From positions 21,139,001 through 21,203,000 of the forward strand of contig CM049410.1 of NCBI GenBank assembly GCA_026929865.2: 64,000 bases of DNA, in the 5' to 3' direction. Below, piece by piece: positions 23,813 to 37,225 of this stretch. This stretch comes from Hyperoplus lanceolatus. Lineage: Eukaryota; Chordata; Actinopteri; Uranoscopiformes; Ammodytidae. The number at the start of each line of letters is the position of its first letter. Positions within the stretch are counted from its first letter, which is position 1. The translations under genes were made by a program, and so were the position numbers. The notes under the pieces were generated by a model that saw nothing but the letters and a program-made list of their open reading frames with translations, searched no databases and was not told the DNA's origin.

Positions 23813-24581
23813 TTAATTCCTCTGTGGATGCATGTTGGTATGTGTAATGACGCTTGCTTCATGCCTGGTGTAATACAACGGTCAAGCTCAGTGTCACAGT
23901 AATGAATAGATTTCCATTAAAGATGCTGCAAATATTTTGGTGGGGGAGGGGAGGAAAAGGAATAACAGCCACACAGGCGCACCTTCTGTAGGTACACACA
24001 CACACACACACACACACATACCAATGTGGAAACCTTTCCCTTCACCTCATTTCCTCTGGTCTGTTTCACATGTGCTGCTTGCCTTTCCTTCAGAAAGGTC
24101 AAGTGCAGAATGGGTCTGCAGGCACGCAGTCAACTAATTAAGCATTACTGGTGGTGGATGAATACGTACTCCTCGGATACCACAGCAGTGGGTAGCATCC
24201 CTCAGGGGTAATGAACATATTGTTGCACACAAACGCGAGGTAGGGATTTGCATTACATTGTTCTCACGCAAAATATAAAATCACTGTATACTGTGAAAGA
24301 AAAAAAGAAGCAACAATGACGATAAAAAGGAAGCAATGTCAGAGCCTTTTTCTCATTATGATCATCCTCGCAAACACAAACCATTCAAAATATTGTAAAT
24401 GATTCTAATAAAATAGAACATTTGTGCATTTTGACAGCATTATTGTGGACAGGAAAATAAGATTTGGAAGGTAAATGCAACATTTTGAAATGTTCAAAGA
24501 TTTTGAATGTCATTGTGTCCACTGGCATCTCGCATGTCGAGCTTAATATCCTATGGATTTTGGCCTTGAATTAGAAAAAAG

Positions 24582-24583
<2 letters not shown>

Positions 24584-24676
<93 letters not shown>
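24584..24676 (+). repeat. (GT)n microsatellite
   Basis: About 46 uninterrupted GT units. Confidence 0.97.
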
Positions 24677-24679
<3 letters not shown>

Positions 24680-25578
24680 TGACAATGTGACAAAGAGTAA
24701 ATGTGTGGACTTTCGAGGTACTTCATACTAACTCTGCAAGAAAGCAAGACAAGTGTTTCTAAAATGTTGAACTATTCCTTTAAGTTTCAAACGGATCTGG
24801 ATGAGATTTAATCGCATAGTAAATTAACTTTTGTTAGTGATCCATCTGTGAGAGCTTTCCAGTGCTGTGAAATCTGGAACGTCCAAAACATCTGCTACAC
24901 ATCGTTACACTCAAATGCTATTTGGTTGAAGAACCCTACTGAAAAAACAAATGGTGATAACTAATAAACTGTTATGTAGGCTGTAGCTTTGGAAGCAGAT
25001 TTGTTCAGTGTTGGCAAAGGACTGCAGTCTGGCCGCCTCCATCCATTTAAACAAGGGATCACGGAGGAAGTCAATTCAGCGCACCGGACTGCACCCAGGG
25101 GGGCCGCCAGAGGAAAGAGAAAGGGTATGCAGTGATAACAGACACCCTCTCCACGAGACCTGATAAATCCAGTCAGTCTGACTCTGTAACTTAGATAATT
25201 AAGTCCTCATTGAACTAAGAGAAAATGTGCCCGACAGCGTGTTCAGGAGAGCGGAACACAAGAAAGCAGCTCTGCCAAAATGATGACTGCTTCCCCAAAC
25301 TTTCCCCCACGTTTGTCTCTCGCCAAAATCCAAGAGCGCCGGCGGCCTCAAGCACATAGATTGGGGAAACTTGTTTTAAATCACGTGGAACGTGGTTGAA
25401 ATAAATAGTACTTCACCCTGAAGTCCTCTTACCTTCTAATGGGTGAAAAAAAAAGTATAAAAACAGACGGGTAATCTGAGTTGTAAGGCACTTCACACAT
25501 TCCATGCACACACACGTTCCACACACAAACAATGTTTCTGTTTTCATGTGGAAAGGCTATAGATTTTGTGCTCAGAAT

Positions 25579-25581
25579 CTC

Positions 25582-25650
<69 letters not shown>
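25579..25650 (+). repeat. (CT)n microsatellite
   Basis: About 35 CT units with one early interruption. It gives long Ser-Leu and Arg-Glu open frames in other readings, which are artefacts. Confidence 0.97.
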
Positions 25651-25651
<1 letters not shown>

Positions 25652-27532
25652 GTACATCATCAGCCACTGTGGACCTGATAAGATAACATGACGTACAGTA
25701 TTGAAACACTCCATGGTCTCTGTGGAGCTGTATTACCAGACCAATGCTTCTGTTGGGTCTGTTTGATAGATGCTGCACATTTGTGTTGCTTATCCAGATT
25801 GTAATTATTAATGAAAGGCTGAGATTTACGATGGCGTCTCTAATGAATTGGAACCATAAAGCTATCGTGATTGTTTGCAGGGTGTGAACAAAATGCCATC
25901 AGTGTCGTAAACACGGACGGCATTATCGAAGCATTTCTACTATGTGATTACTTCCATGCCTACGAGAGAAAAATGGGCCCATTCAGTCAGTATCAGTCTA
26001 ACACGGCCTCTCTTCTAGTACAGCCGCCCTCAACCCACATATTAAATATTTTAGGATATTTGAAGCTCACTCCAGCCAGCTCTCAACTGTGATTACTTTT
26101 CCTCGCAGAGTTTTACTGTTTGAGTCTATCAATCTTTATTGGAAGAAGGAGAATCTGCGTGCATGTTTTACCATTCATTTTAGAAATGAAGAGATATGAC
26201 GGAGACAGAATCAATATTTTTTTTTTGAAAAAGAAAAAAAAAGATTATTTGCAATCTCCGAAGTTTGAAATGCATTGACATCTCTTGCAAACTCTGTTCC
26301 ATCGACTTTGAGTACACTCATTTAGTGATCAGGAGCAGTTAGATATTATTGAGGAAATATCCTCATATATTCGTTCTTATCTAGCAAAGAGTGAGTTGAA
26401 TAAATTATTGACACTTGTCGGTTTTTGTCGGGGCTACAGCAAAGAAACAGTCAGTTTAGCACAGAGACACGGATGGGCGAAGGGTAACGCTGAAAGTGTT
26501 GTGTTAAAGCACATCCAAAGCAACTATCTACCAAGCTCTTGTCATCGCAAATTAAAGAACAAAAATTCACTGTACGTCTAACAGTTCTCTTTTTATGGAA
26601 GTGCAGTAATTTAGGTAATATAACAAGGCTTATCTGCTCTCTTTGCCTGGTAAAATTTTCACATGTGCTTTGAACTGTAAAGATACATGGAAGGCAACAC
26701 AAGAATCAATCTGAGATGCATGACACTATGCACTACACGGGTTCAAAATGTAAGAGAATTATTAATGGTTGACGTAACTGGGACATACATTGAGCTCCAC
26801 TGGAATTGTCAGCCTTTGCGTCTCACAGCATCAAAGTTGTTGGCCTATATACTGAGTCACCAAAACTGGTGCAGCAACAATATTCTGTCCAGACAAATTC
26901 AGTTAAATGTTCTTGACTCACACACATTAAAGCAAGAAAAGCATGGGACATAAGTCATACTATATATATCAAGGGGCCACACCATTAGGACACTCGTACA
27001 GTTTCATCCTCAAGGGAAGTGATTAAATGACCCGAAGATCAAAGTTCAGACTGTAATCATTCATTAGGAAATGTTCAGTTCCAGGGAAAAGCAGAGCAAT
27101 TGGAGAGCTTCCCAAACGCCGCAGTTACATTACTACATATTGTACAGAAAGAGACAAAAGACATTCTACAGTATCCGTCTTTGCACAGGATTCCTTGTCA
27201 CTGAGAAAGACATTTTCACAATGTTGCCATCACACTTTTTGTGTTGATTTTGAATACATTTCCACTTTCTGTGTTATCTATCGCAGAAGTGTCATCTTTC
27301 TGCTGCTTTTTTTTTATGTTTGCCTTGACGTCAAGCTGATGCTTTGACACAGAACCAAGATCATCCCTTGACTTTAAAGTGAATGTCTTTCTTCTTTTAG
27401 ACACGCCAACGCTTCCGCACTGCTTCAAGTAGAAACATTGAAAGTTCCCAAAAATTTGTTATTTTTTCACTCAATATGACAGCAAAGATCAGAACATAAG
27501 AATGATCTGAAGGCAGTTTAAAGTTCAAGGAT

Positions 27533-27682
<150 letters not shown>

Positions 27683-27689
27683 GCAATCC

Positions 27690-28785
27690 AATTCTATCAA
27701 AGAACAAAAAAGGGATGAGTTCAAGAAGGAGCGGAGGTGCTTCAACAGACCGTTAGATAGAGGCACTGACAGAAGAAATTTAGAACCATGCACAAAGATA
27801 AAATGTGCTTTCTCTCTCTTCTTCTTTTTTAAAGCTAAGAACATATTAGAGCAGATAACGGGGGGATGCTGTGGGTGAGCAGGTTTGATTCATGGGGCCT
27901 AGCAAATACACAGTGTCCTGGCTCCTTGTTAAATGTCCTGGAAATGGATAGTGGCCTTTCAAAAAAGGCCCCAGAACTCTGTCATGCATTCTTGCTCTGT
28001 GGAGAGTTGAGCCCCCTTTGCAAAAAGACTCCCAAGACAAAACAATATGTCAGAAGTGTGGCCCCACACGGTTCATCATGTAAAGGTCAGACATATTGCT
28101 GCATGTGGAGGGTCCTGATGAGCATCCAAAGAGAGGGACGGCGTTAAGACGACAGGAGCTGCAATTTAACACTCAACCTCCGTTTGGTGTAGATTATTAC
28201 AAAACACTGCTGGGTTTTAAAACGTAATACATATTTCTCTTCCCTAATGTCCTGCCTTATCTTGCTTTTTTTTTAAAGGCTGTGTGTGTAAATTCTCCAT
28301 TTGCTGACCTTGAGCTGGCCTGCCAACTCAGTCACAGATAGATAGCACATGAAGTTTAAGCTCAGCATAAGGAAATGTTAAAAAGACTGAAATGCTGACA
28401 TTGTCATCCTTCAGCTGGCCGTCACCACAAAAGAAGAAAAAGGAATACTGCAGACAAGCCTTCACTCGGGGGATCTGTTCACCAAAATTAGAAAAAAACG
28501 TATTTTTACATAGTTATTTGGTGTGCTTAAATATCTAAACATTTCTGGCGGCTTTGGTGTCTGCTGTCACTTAAACACAACAGAGCTGGTTTAGGGAACC
28601 AAACATGTCTTTATTTATTTATTTAGACTACACATATGAGGAGGAAATTATTTAAAACTGCAACATAAAAAGTCTATGAACTTTAAGAGCAGTCCACTTT
28701 CTCTTACTGTTGGGTATGAGGGAAAAAAACAGTGGTGTGGTTTTTTTCCTTGTGGCTTTTTATATTATTCAAAATAGATTAGAGT
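27690..28785. other. Intergenic sequence without recognisable features
   Basis: Unique, AT-leaning sequence. No gene, RNA or transposon end could be supported. Confidence 0.6.
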
Positions 28786-28787
28786 GT

Positions 28788-29976
28788 AGCCCCTTTTACA
28801 CAGAGATTGCGGCATATTGACGGAACAACATCACTCCAAAATGCCGGCTTTGCTTGCTTCTGTGTTATTTACACAGAACCAAGCAACGCCTGCCTACTGG
28901 CGCATCAGTAGCTCCTTTTACACAGCGTTCCGGAATGAAAGAGGTGCTTGTGAACAGTGTCAGGTGTGACGTAAACATTTAGCGCAGCGCCGGTCAGCTG
29001 CTTTACAACAACAACACTGGCTTGTGAATTGAGAGCAGAAGTGCTGGAGCTTGCAGTTAGAGGGCCGTATTGACAGACTGCTGTCAAGGGTATAATGACC
29101 GTTGCTAAGGATCTACGTCATAGTTTTGATGGATAGACGTCTACAAACAGGGCTACTACTCGTTCAGAAAACAATGGGATACTTTTTCAACATGACTTTG
29201 CATGTATCAGGAGAGCAGGGAACACAGGAGTCATGGTTAATGTCCGACAGGAATCCAGTCAAGACGACGTGAGTATGTTTGGCTGCATATTGACAGTTAG
29301 ACAGTAACTTCAGGCTGCAGCCCGCAATGTAAATTTTCCGCAGTCATTTTCTCCGTGAATTGTGTTATTTATGTTGGGGGATAATGCTTTGTTAGCTAGA
29401 TGGAGCTCTTGTTAAACATATTGGCCGATTAGAATTATTATTTGTAGAGTCTGCGAGTCTTGAGTTGTGTTAGCAAAACAGTAGCTCTGTGGCCCGTTCG
29501 CTATACTTTATCCCTTACTTAGCCTAGCCTAGCTTTCCCATTGTACAACTTCTCCTGGGCAGAAATAGACTCATACACTCTGCAAAATGAAGCGCGGGGG
29601 TTTGGATTGAGCAACGGACCTTATGATCAGCTAGATTATACGCCGTTCCTTTTATTTGGTGATTTTTACGGGACATCAGGCCGCCGTGATTAATGTTAAA
29701 TACACGTCCTTCAACTGCTAACATGGTCACATGTTTAGAACATAGGCTATGGACCGTCAAACGCCTCCCTGTTCCGCAACAACAAGCTGGAGCATTTAAA
29801 CAGAGAGGCGGAACTGATTGTGTCGGGAATCTTACTACCCCCCGAGGTAGTAAAATTCCCTGAACAATCTCTCGCACCTTTCTTCCCTCGTTCCGCAACT
29901 GTCGCATTTAAACAGCAGGGCGGAGGGCCGAAAGGCCGGCATATTCCCGGCTTTCACTAGCTGTGTAAAAGGGGCT
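28788..29976. mobile_element. Nonautonomous element with AGCCCCTTTTACACAG ends
   Basis: The left end AGCCCCTTTTACACAG and the right end CTGTGTAAAAGGGGCT are perfect 16-bp inverted repeats. Further copies of TTTACACAG occur near the left end, at about 28868 and 28917, as subterminal repeats. The 1189 bp interior is GC-rich with a 127-codon - strand open frame (29524-29907) that resembles no protein I know. Two internal GCATTTAAACAG copies, near 29793 and 29905, are partial duplications. A target-site duplication is not obvious, so the superfamily is unassigned. Confidence 0.7.
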
Positions 29977-30183
29977 TGTGATAATGCAATGCAGGGGGTT
30001 GTGAAATGCCACTGAATCAGCAATGTTTGAAATCAGGAGCGATCAGCAGAACTGCCTACCACTTCAAAGGGAATCAGAGAAGCACTGTAGTTTTTGATCA
30101 TTGGAGACAATTGATCTTTAGTGTTCAAAGAATATGTATGCTTCAGGCTTTCCCCAAAGAAACATTTCCAAGGAACTGCCACA

Positions 30184-30186
<3 letters not shown>

Positions 30187-30236
<50 letters not shown>
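30187..30236 (+). repeat. (GT)n microsatellite
   Basis: About 24 GT units, 97 bp before the Tc1-like element. Confidence 0.95.
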
Positions 30237-30238
<2 letters not shown>

Positions 30239-30332
30239 TAATATAAAATGCCACTTTAGATGCAAATAACTCCCACATCCCCTAATAGAACAGTACAGTT
30301 TTGCTTGGATTTTGCCTGTTTTCATTGAATTA

Positions 30333-31866
30333 CACTCAACAAAAATATAAACGCAACACTTTTGTTTTTGCTCCCATTTTTCATGAGATGGACTTAAAGA
30401 TCTAAAATTCATTCCAGATACACAATATTACCATTTCTCTCAAACATTGTTCACAAATCTGTCTAAATGTGTGATAGTGAGCACTTCTGCTTTGCTGAGA
30501 TAATCCATCCCACCTCACAGGTGTGCCACATCAAGATGCTGATCTGACATCATGATTAGTGCACAGGTGTGCCTTAGACTGTCCACAATAAAAGGCCACC
30601 CTGAAATGTGCATTTTTTTGCTTTATTGGGTATCAGTATCTGGTGTGACCACCATTTGCCTCATGCAGTGCAACACATCTTCTTCGCATAGAGTTTATCA
30701 GATTGTCAATTGTGGCCTGTGGAATGTTGGTCCACTCCTCTTCAATGGCTGTGCGAAGTTGCTGGATATAGTGGGAAGTGGTGCACGCTGTCTTATACGC
30801 CGGTCAAGCACATCCCAAACATGCTCAATGGGTGACATGTCCGGTGAGTATGCTGGCCATGCAAGAACTGGGACATTTTCAGCTTCCAAGAATTGTGTAC
30901 AGATCCTTGCAACATGGGGCCGTGCATTATCTTGCTGAAACGTGAGGTGATGTTCATGGATGTATGGCACAACAATGCATTCAAAATGCCATCAATAAAA
31001 TGCACCTGTGTTCTTTGTCCATAAAAGATGCCTGCCCATACCATAACCCCACCACCACCATGGGCCACTCGATCCACAACATTGACATCAGCAAAGCGCT
31101 CACCCACACCCATTCATCCGTGAAGAGAACACCTCTCCAACGTGCCAGACTTCATCGTATGTGAGCATTTGCCCACTCAAGTCTGTTACGGCGACGAGCT
31201 GGAGTCAGGTCAAGACCCCGATGAGGACGACGAGCATGCAGTTGAGCTTCCCTGAGACGGTTTCTGACAGTTTGTGCAGAAATTGTTTGGTTATGCAAAC
31301 CAATTGTTTCAGCAGCTGTCTCAGTGGCTGGTCTCAGACGATCTTGGAGGTGAACCTGCTGGATGTGGAGGTCCTGGGCTGGTGGGGTTACACGTGGTCT
31401 ACGGTTGTGAGGCCAGTTGGATGTACTGCCATATTCTCTGAAACGCCTTTGGAGACGGCTTATGGTGGAGAAATAAACATTCAATGCACGAGCAACAGAT
31501 CTGGTTGACATTCCTGCTGTCAGCATGCCAATTGCACGCTCCCTCAATGCTTGTGGCATCTGTGGCATTTTGCTGTGAGACAAAACTGCACATTTCAGAG
31601 TGGCCTTTTATTGTGGACAGTCTAAGGCACAGCTGTGCACTAATCATGATGTCAGATCAGCATCTTGATGTGGCACAGCTGTGAGGTGGGATGGATTATC
31701 TCAGCAAAGCAGAGGTGCTCACTATCACACATTTAGACAGATTTGTGAACAATGTTTGAGAAAAATGGTAATATTGTGTATCTGGAATGAATTTTAGATC
31801 TTTAAGTCCATCTCATGAAAAATGGGAGCAAAAACAAAAGTGTTGCGTTTATATTTTTGTTGAGTG
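30333..31866 (-). mobile_element. Complete Tc1-like element with ~280 bp inverted repeats
   Basis: The element starts CACTCAACAAAAATATAAAC and ends with the reverse complement, flanked by TA at 30331-30332 and 31867-31868, as expected for Tc1/mariner insertion. The inverted repeats are long, about 30333-30614 and 31586-31866, and highly similar. The central region encodes a transposase on the - strand that is now broken (next entry). Intact ends and TA duplications suggest a fairly young insertion. It could still be moved if a matching transposase is supplied elsewhere in the genome. Confidence 0.92.
30698..31583 (-). pseudogene. Tc1-like DD34E transposase, broken by a stop and two deletions
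   Basis: The frame starts at 31583 (MSHSKMPQMP) and continues with a helix-turn-helix segment RERAIGMLTAGMSTRSVARA, then a second DNA-binding domain. After WANAHIR a TGA replaces the family's Trp at about 31152. Reading through gives LARWRGVLFTDE with the first catalytic Asp at 31116-31118. A small deletion then removes the SRFSLYRADGRQ-type segment and shifts the frame. The next part (VGERFADVNVVDRVAHGGGG) runs to ILNA, where a second deletion of about 30 bases shifts frame again. The last part has FQQDNARPH (second Asp near 30930) and SPDMSPIEHVWD (Glu near 30825). The 34-residue gap between them is the Tc1 DD34E signature. It is not functional as it stands. Confidence 0.88.
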
Positions 31867-31869
31867 TAG

Positions 31870-34800
31870 TTGGCTGGATGCTTGGCGACGCTGGCTGATG
31901 CAGTGAGCACTTAAAGGCATCAAAGGTGACAGCTTCACTTACTTGTATGTAAGCATACAGGTCTCTAACACAGAAAGTCATGCATTTTAAATGAAGGCAA
32001 GTGTTTGGAACAATTTAAATTTATTTAAATTTTTTAATCCTACAGCATAATACTGTATGTAGGTGTTCCTGGTGCACTCAGTCCACTAAGGATTTGGGTG
32101 TGATAATAATTTTAAAAAGAATTGTGTAATATTGAGTGGTCAATGACTGGCTTCTTTGTCTCTACTTTAAAAACAGCAGGTGTTTGCTTCTTCTGGTTAC
32201 ACCCTGCAAGGTTGAAACAGCATTTCTGAAGAATCTGACAAAGGTTTATCTTTCCTTACAAGTATCCTTGGAAGAATATGCCCTTGAAGTATATTTCAGC
32301 TTGTGTATTTATTTCAACAACAACAAAAAGAGAGAAAGTTAAACCTCTACTGTACACTCAGACTAAACTGTGTGAAGGTAAGAGTGTGAAGACAGTGTGT
32401 GAGAGTTATTTCAGTGTACTTTGTGAGAGGAACTGTCAGTGTTAACAGAAGTTTTTATTTAGCCTATAACTTCCCATACCCAAACTCTGCCTCTGAATGT
32501 GTCTGTGGCTTTGACTGGTGGAGGGCAAGTTAGTTATAATATCTTCAGAAAGCCTTTCAAATCAGGGTCAGACTTTCACTTTCACATAAATCAATACTCA
32601 CAGAGATCAGGTCAGACTGAACCCCACACAGCCAGCAATAAGTGTCCTTAATGGCTTTGGGTTGGATTTTTTTTTTGAAGGGTAAAGAAACTTAGCGGTT
32701 CTCAGATGTGTCCAGAACATTGAGTTGCGTAATGTCCACAATACAAAGACCGTCTGACAAACTCCCATTTCGACAGTTTTTACCATCACTATTTGACACG
32801 TTCAGAAAATGGCTGGCAGTCTGGAGGAGTTGTTAATCCACTCCACACAGTCTGTGCACCAAAAAAAAACCTCGCTCCAGTTGGTGTGGATGGAAATGTC
32901 TCGAGTTGAATGAGAGTTTGAGCCAAAGCACTCAGAAATACAAACGACAGGTTTTATCACTTTGCTAGACTTGCTAGGAATATATTAATATCGGAGTCGC
33001 ATTGGTGTTGGATTCCGGACACCATGAACACACATTAAAGCACACATACTTTATGAATAAAAAGAGAAAATGGAGCGGAATGGCCCGTGGCTCACAAACT
33101 GGCCTGGAGGAGCAATCAAAAGGTGTCTGCAGTAGGAATCAGATAGTACCCTGCACACACCAGCCACATAAAAAAAAAATGCTGCTCCAATTTGCACTGG
33201 ATTCACACTTCTGATTGCACAAGTGGATTGACTCTCAAGCATACATGAGGAATTTATGTGCTAGGTTTTTTGTTTTTGTTTTTGTTTTTTATTCAACATT
33301 TGAATCCTTATCAAAATCACTGGCATTGGATGACGGCCACATAGAGAGAGGATTTGAGTGAAGTACACAGGATGCCTTATTATGCATGGCATGGCCCCAC
33401 ATGGGTCAGAGAGCTAAAATAGAAAAAAGAAAAAGAAATTGGTCTCGATACTCACTGACAAATCCTTATACTTATACCCTCCGGCCCCCATGCTAATCTC
33501 CATGGTGGGCAGACATTTTAACAAGCTTTTAAACTACAACCATGAGAGGAGGGGGACTCATTTTTGCTCTGAATGAACACCTGTCGATTCTTCCTTGAAA
33601 AACAGATTGGGAATACCTAACATAATCATCAAACCAAACATCCATCACTCTAGAAGGTAAATGTCATCTGTATAGGAAGGTTATCTCTGATGGGAGTTTA
33701 ACATCCAAGGTCAGTCGCTATGCAAAGAAGTTCCATTCAAGATCATTTCCAGCAGTGATGAAGAACAATCTGCAGATATACCCTCATTTTAACCATTATG
33801 TGTCCTGTCAAACTACAGTGGTCCTTATTTGAATATGTGTTCTCCGAAAGGCTAGTGATTGAGCTTAATCACCCGGCCAAAATGAGCTACACAGAAGTAT
33901 TTCTAGTTTCATAGTTGTCGCCTATTGAAGTGAGATTTCAAATTCCCCAATTAACCTCCCACTCATTCAGTCGTTTGCTAATGACTATAAAGCCAACAGG
34001 CCTTGAAATGCTTTTTTATCATCATTAGTCGTGGAATTTTTCACTTTCAGAAGTAAACTGGAGTCAAATACCGAGGGTGCAAACTTGTGAGTAAGCAATT
34101 CATGCAAACAAAAGTTTATAAAACTGTCTGACTTTATTTTAACCCCTTACAGTATGTAGCCTTGAAAGGCAATCTATAAACAGGAATTATTATGGTTATA
34201 ATGTAGTATTAAGCAGGCTAGTATTCATTTATCTTTCATCATCTATAAATTCTCCAGTACATTAAATTACACCCTTCAAAATCATTTTGTCGGTTTTAAC
34301 AGCAACATTATGGTCAGCTATAAACCATTTACTAGGAAGTCAAACAACGGACGATAGGAACAATGAAAATTCTGCCTTTAAATGAATGGAAATGCAGCAA
34401 GCACAACCTTTTCTCCCGTGTTTGATGATTTTGAAAACAGTCAAACAGTATTAGACCATGACTTGGTACAATGAAAGTGGAATCCTTTTCTGCTGCAGGC
34501 TATGTACATGTGAACAGACCCCCTCCTGCAGACATGCTACACTAGTCAGTGGTAGTAAAAACACTGCCTGCATGTGTTGGGAATTCATAAGGGGTAGATA
34601 AAGGTCAAAGTCAAGAATATTATTAATTTCATGGGAATTATAATATTAAGAAAAAATGTTAATTAATGATCAATTAAATTAGTCCAGCTAATCAAATTAC
34701 TTATTAATACCTACGGAGCACCACCCTTTGTAAAAGGGAACTTTGTATCAAATCAGAAAACAGTCTCATAATGTTAAAGGGATTTATCTTGAACCTGTCA

Positions 34801-35080
34801 AAGTTGGTTACAATGTACATTTAAGATAATGAAGGAGTGAATATTCGAGCATAGACCTTATTTACCAGCCATTAGTGAAATACAAGACACAAATATCACA
34901 GGCACTGCTTCTTAAAATCAAAATGTAAGGGTTTATTTACTTAGGCAAGTTGATTAAAACGATACACATAAGTCAATAACCATGATCTAATCTAATTTAA
35001 GAAAGCAGACATAGCACAAGCAATAATAAGAACAGTTTAGATTATAAAGCCATGTATTTCTATCTATGTGCGGGTGAGTG
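31870..35080. other. Intergenic sequence without a supported gene
   Basis: Unique AT-rich sequence. The part from about 34580 to 35085, with GGAGCACCACCCTTTGTAAA and AAAACGATACACATAAGTCA, has a retroelement-like feel and may belong with the block at 39960-41115 on the far side of the fold-back element. That is tentative. Confidence 0.4.
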
Positions 35081-35088
35081 CACATGTG

Positions 35089-35089
<1 letters not shown>

Positions 35090-35147
<58 letters not shown>
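35090..35147 (+). repeat. (GT)n microsatellite
   Basis: About 28 GT units, about 100 bp before the fold-back element. Confidence 0.95.
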
Positions 35148-35516
35148 AGAGGAACGTCACTCTAGAAATTAGATGGACGGACGCGAGAGTTGATCACGCG
35201 ATAGCTTGAGGTGGCTTTTAAGCCACGGGTAGATCAATTGCCCATAGCGGTAACACTTTACAATAAGGGTACATTAATTAATGGTTAGTTAATGCTTAAT
35301 AAGGTTTAACTTACCATTAGTTAACTGTTAACTAATGTGTCTAAAAAGCATTTACTAATTGTATTAATGTTAACTAAGGTATTAATTACTACATTATGTA
35401 CTGTTTTATAAATATCCTATATCAACCTTAGTTAACCCATTATTTAAGCTTGAACTAACAGTTGATTAATATAATAATAAGCATTAATTAACTGTTAACA
35501 AATGTCATTTTTGTAA

Positions 35517-35900
35517 CATTACTTAAGCATAATTAACCATGTATTAATGCTCTTTGTGACCCTTATTGTAAAGTGGGAACCATTTATCCATTAAGTAACA
35601 CTTAATAAATGCACACCAGTGCTGAATAGGCATTACTTAAGTGTAATTAACCATTTACTAATGGACTTTGTGACCCTTATTGTAAAGTGAGAACCATTTC
35701 TCATGAATTAACACCTAATAAAGGCATACTAGTGCTGATTAAGCATCACTTAAGCATAATTAACCATTTCTTAATGTTATTTGTGACCCTTATTGTAAAG
35801 TGGGAACCATTCATCACTTGCTACACTTAATAAATGCAAAATAGTGCTGAATAAGGATTACCTAAGTACAATCTCCATCAATCAACATTGCTCTTTGTGA
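35517..35900 (+). repeat. Tandem ~113 bp subrepeats in the left arm
   Basis: Units begin at about 35517, 35631, 35744 and 35856, with CATTACTTAAG-like starts. The first three each contain CCCTTATTGTAAAGTG (35560, 35674 and 35787), which is the reverse complement of the element's own terminal sequence. The fourth unit is decayed. The right arm carries the same array inverted at about 38880-39280, plus an extra ~30 bp partial duplication at 39131-39160. Confidence 0.85.
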
Positions 35901-37225
35901 CCTGTGTACATTCTCTATAATAACAATATTAAACATACTAAAATATTTCCAACTGGAAATCAATTCATGACAACAATCTGTTATCAACACAATTCAGTCA
36001 GAATTTAAAAATTAGAGAATTTTATTTAATTTAGAATCTTTAGTTTTATTTGGAAACACGGCTCTCACATTTGACATGAATACCGTCAAAGAACTCCAAA
36101 ATAGTTTCTTCAACAAATTATATCCAGTTTAATGATTTTCTCTGAAAGTAACAAACAGGAGGAAATGGATTACTAACAGCAATGGTGAAACACACTGACT
36201 CAGCAGTTAGGTTTAACAGGTAAATATGTATTTTCTACTCTCTTCCTTGAAGTGTATATCATTGTTGCAACATAAACAAAAATAAAATACACAAAGAACA
36301 TAACAGTTCCATTTTAATTAAGGACTAAAGATAAAACAAAATAATGATCATTCTCTTGTGACTAAACACTAGTTTAACCTGGCCCTATCATTGTTATTTG
36401 AATGAGCACATATGTATTTAATTTAACCTTTATTTATACTAGAAAGATCAGTTGAGCGGTGACCCTCATTTACAATCTCTCGCTCTCTTTAGATCCAGTT
36501 CTTGGGTTTGCTGGCCACTCCAGGCCTAGGTGCTCCTCTCCAAATGAAGCAGTTGGGCTGGAATCCAACAATCTTGTCTAATCACCAAGTTGATGTACAT
36601 GGAAAAAAATTAAAATAATCAGTTAACAGTTCAGATGCATTTTTGTTTCCTTTATCTAAATCATTATAGCATAGCATTACGGTTCCACATTATGTATTAT
36701 TATTATAACATAATGCATTGCATTGCTGAAACTGAAATATCTATGGTACCTTAATCAAATAAAATTCTCACTGAACCTTTAACAAGTTGACACTATTTTT
36801 TAATTAAAAAAACATGTAATCTCTATGACGATTCTACACAACACATGCTCAGTTTAAGCCCATTTTAGCCTGGAATAGCAACGTGCACTTTGAATATGGA
36901 AAATGCTTACATGTGTTCACATATGGTTTGGTGTCTACAAAGCTACAATTACTGCTAAAAGTTACCTGTGAAGCTAGCCAGCACAAGCCACATGCTAACG
37001 GTGCTATGCTAGCGGGAGGCTGCATCACTAATATATTTCACATTATTCATTTCTTACATACACACACACAACTATATCATCTCACTAATACCTTAGTTAA
37101 CTCACCAATAATTTTGTTGGGCTAATGGCAGCATACTGTAATTGTAACCACCACGGGTCTTTTGTGAGAAAAAAGCACATAGCTGCTGGCCTGTTGCTTC
37201 ACTGTCCAGACACACATCCTCTTTC

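Larger units (their letters stand above)
23820..27530. other. Intergenic sequence with microsatellites and possible regulatory blocks
   Basis: No gene is supported. The stretch holds (CA)n near 23994-24018, the long (GT)n at 24584 and the (CT)n at 25579, listed separately. The segments 25020-25360 and 25680-26090 are balanced in composition and repeat-free, and could be conserved noncoding sequence. This is inferred from texture only. Confidence 0.5.

Noticed and set aside
25504-25778. Ser-Leu and Arg-Glu repeat proteins on both strands
   Set aside because: They are translations of the (CT)n microsatellite. The same applies to the frames at 27518-27844, 30006-30412, 51688-51891 and 54978-55250.
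36883-37125. An 80-codon frame inside the fold-back element
   Set aside because: It is not protein-like, and its inverted copy in the other arm does not preserve the frame.
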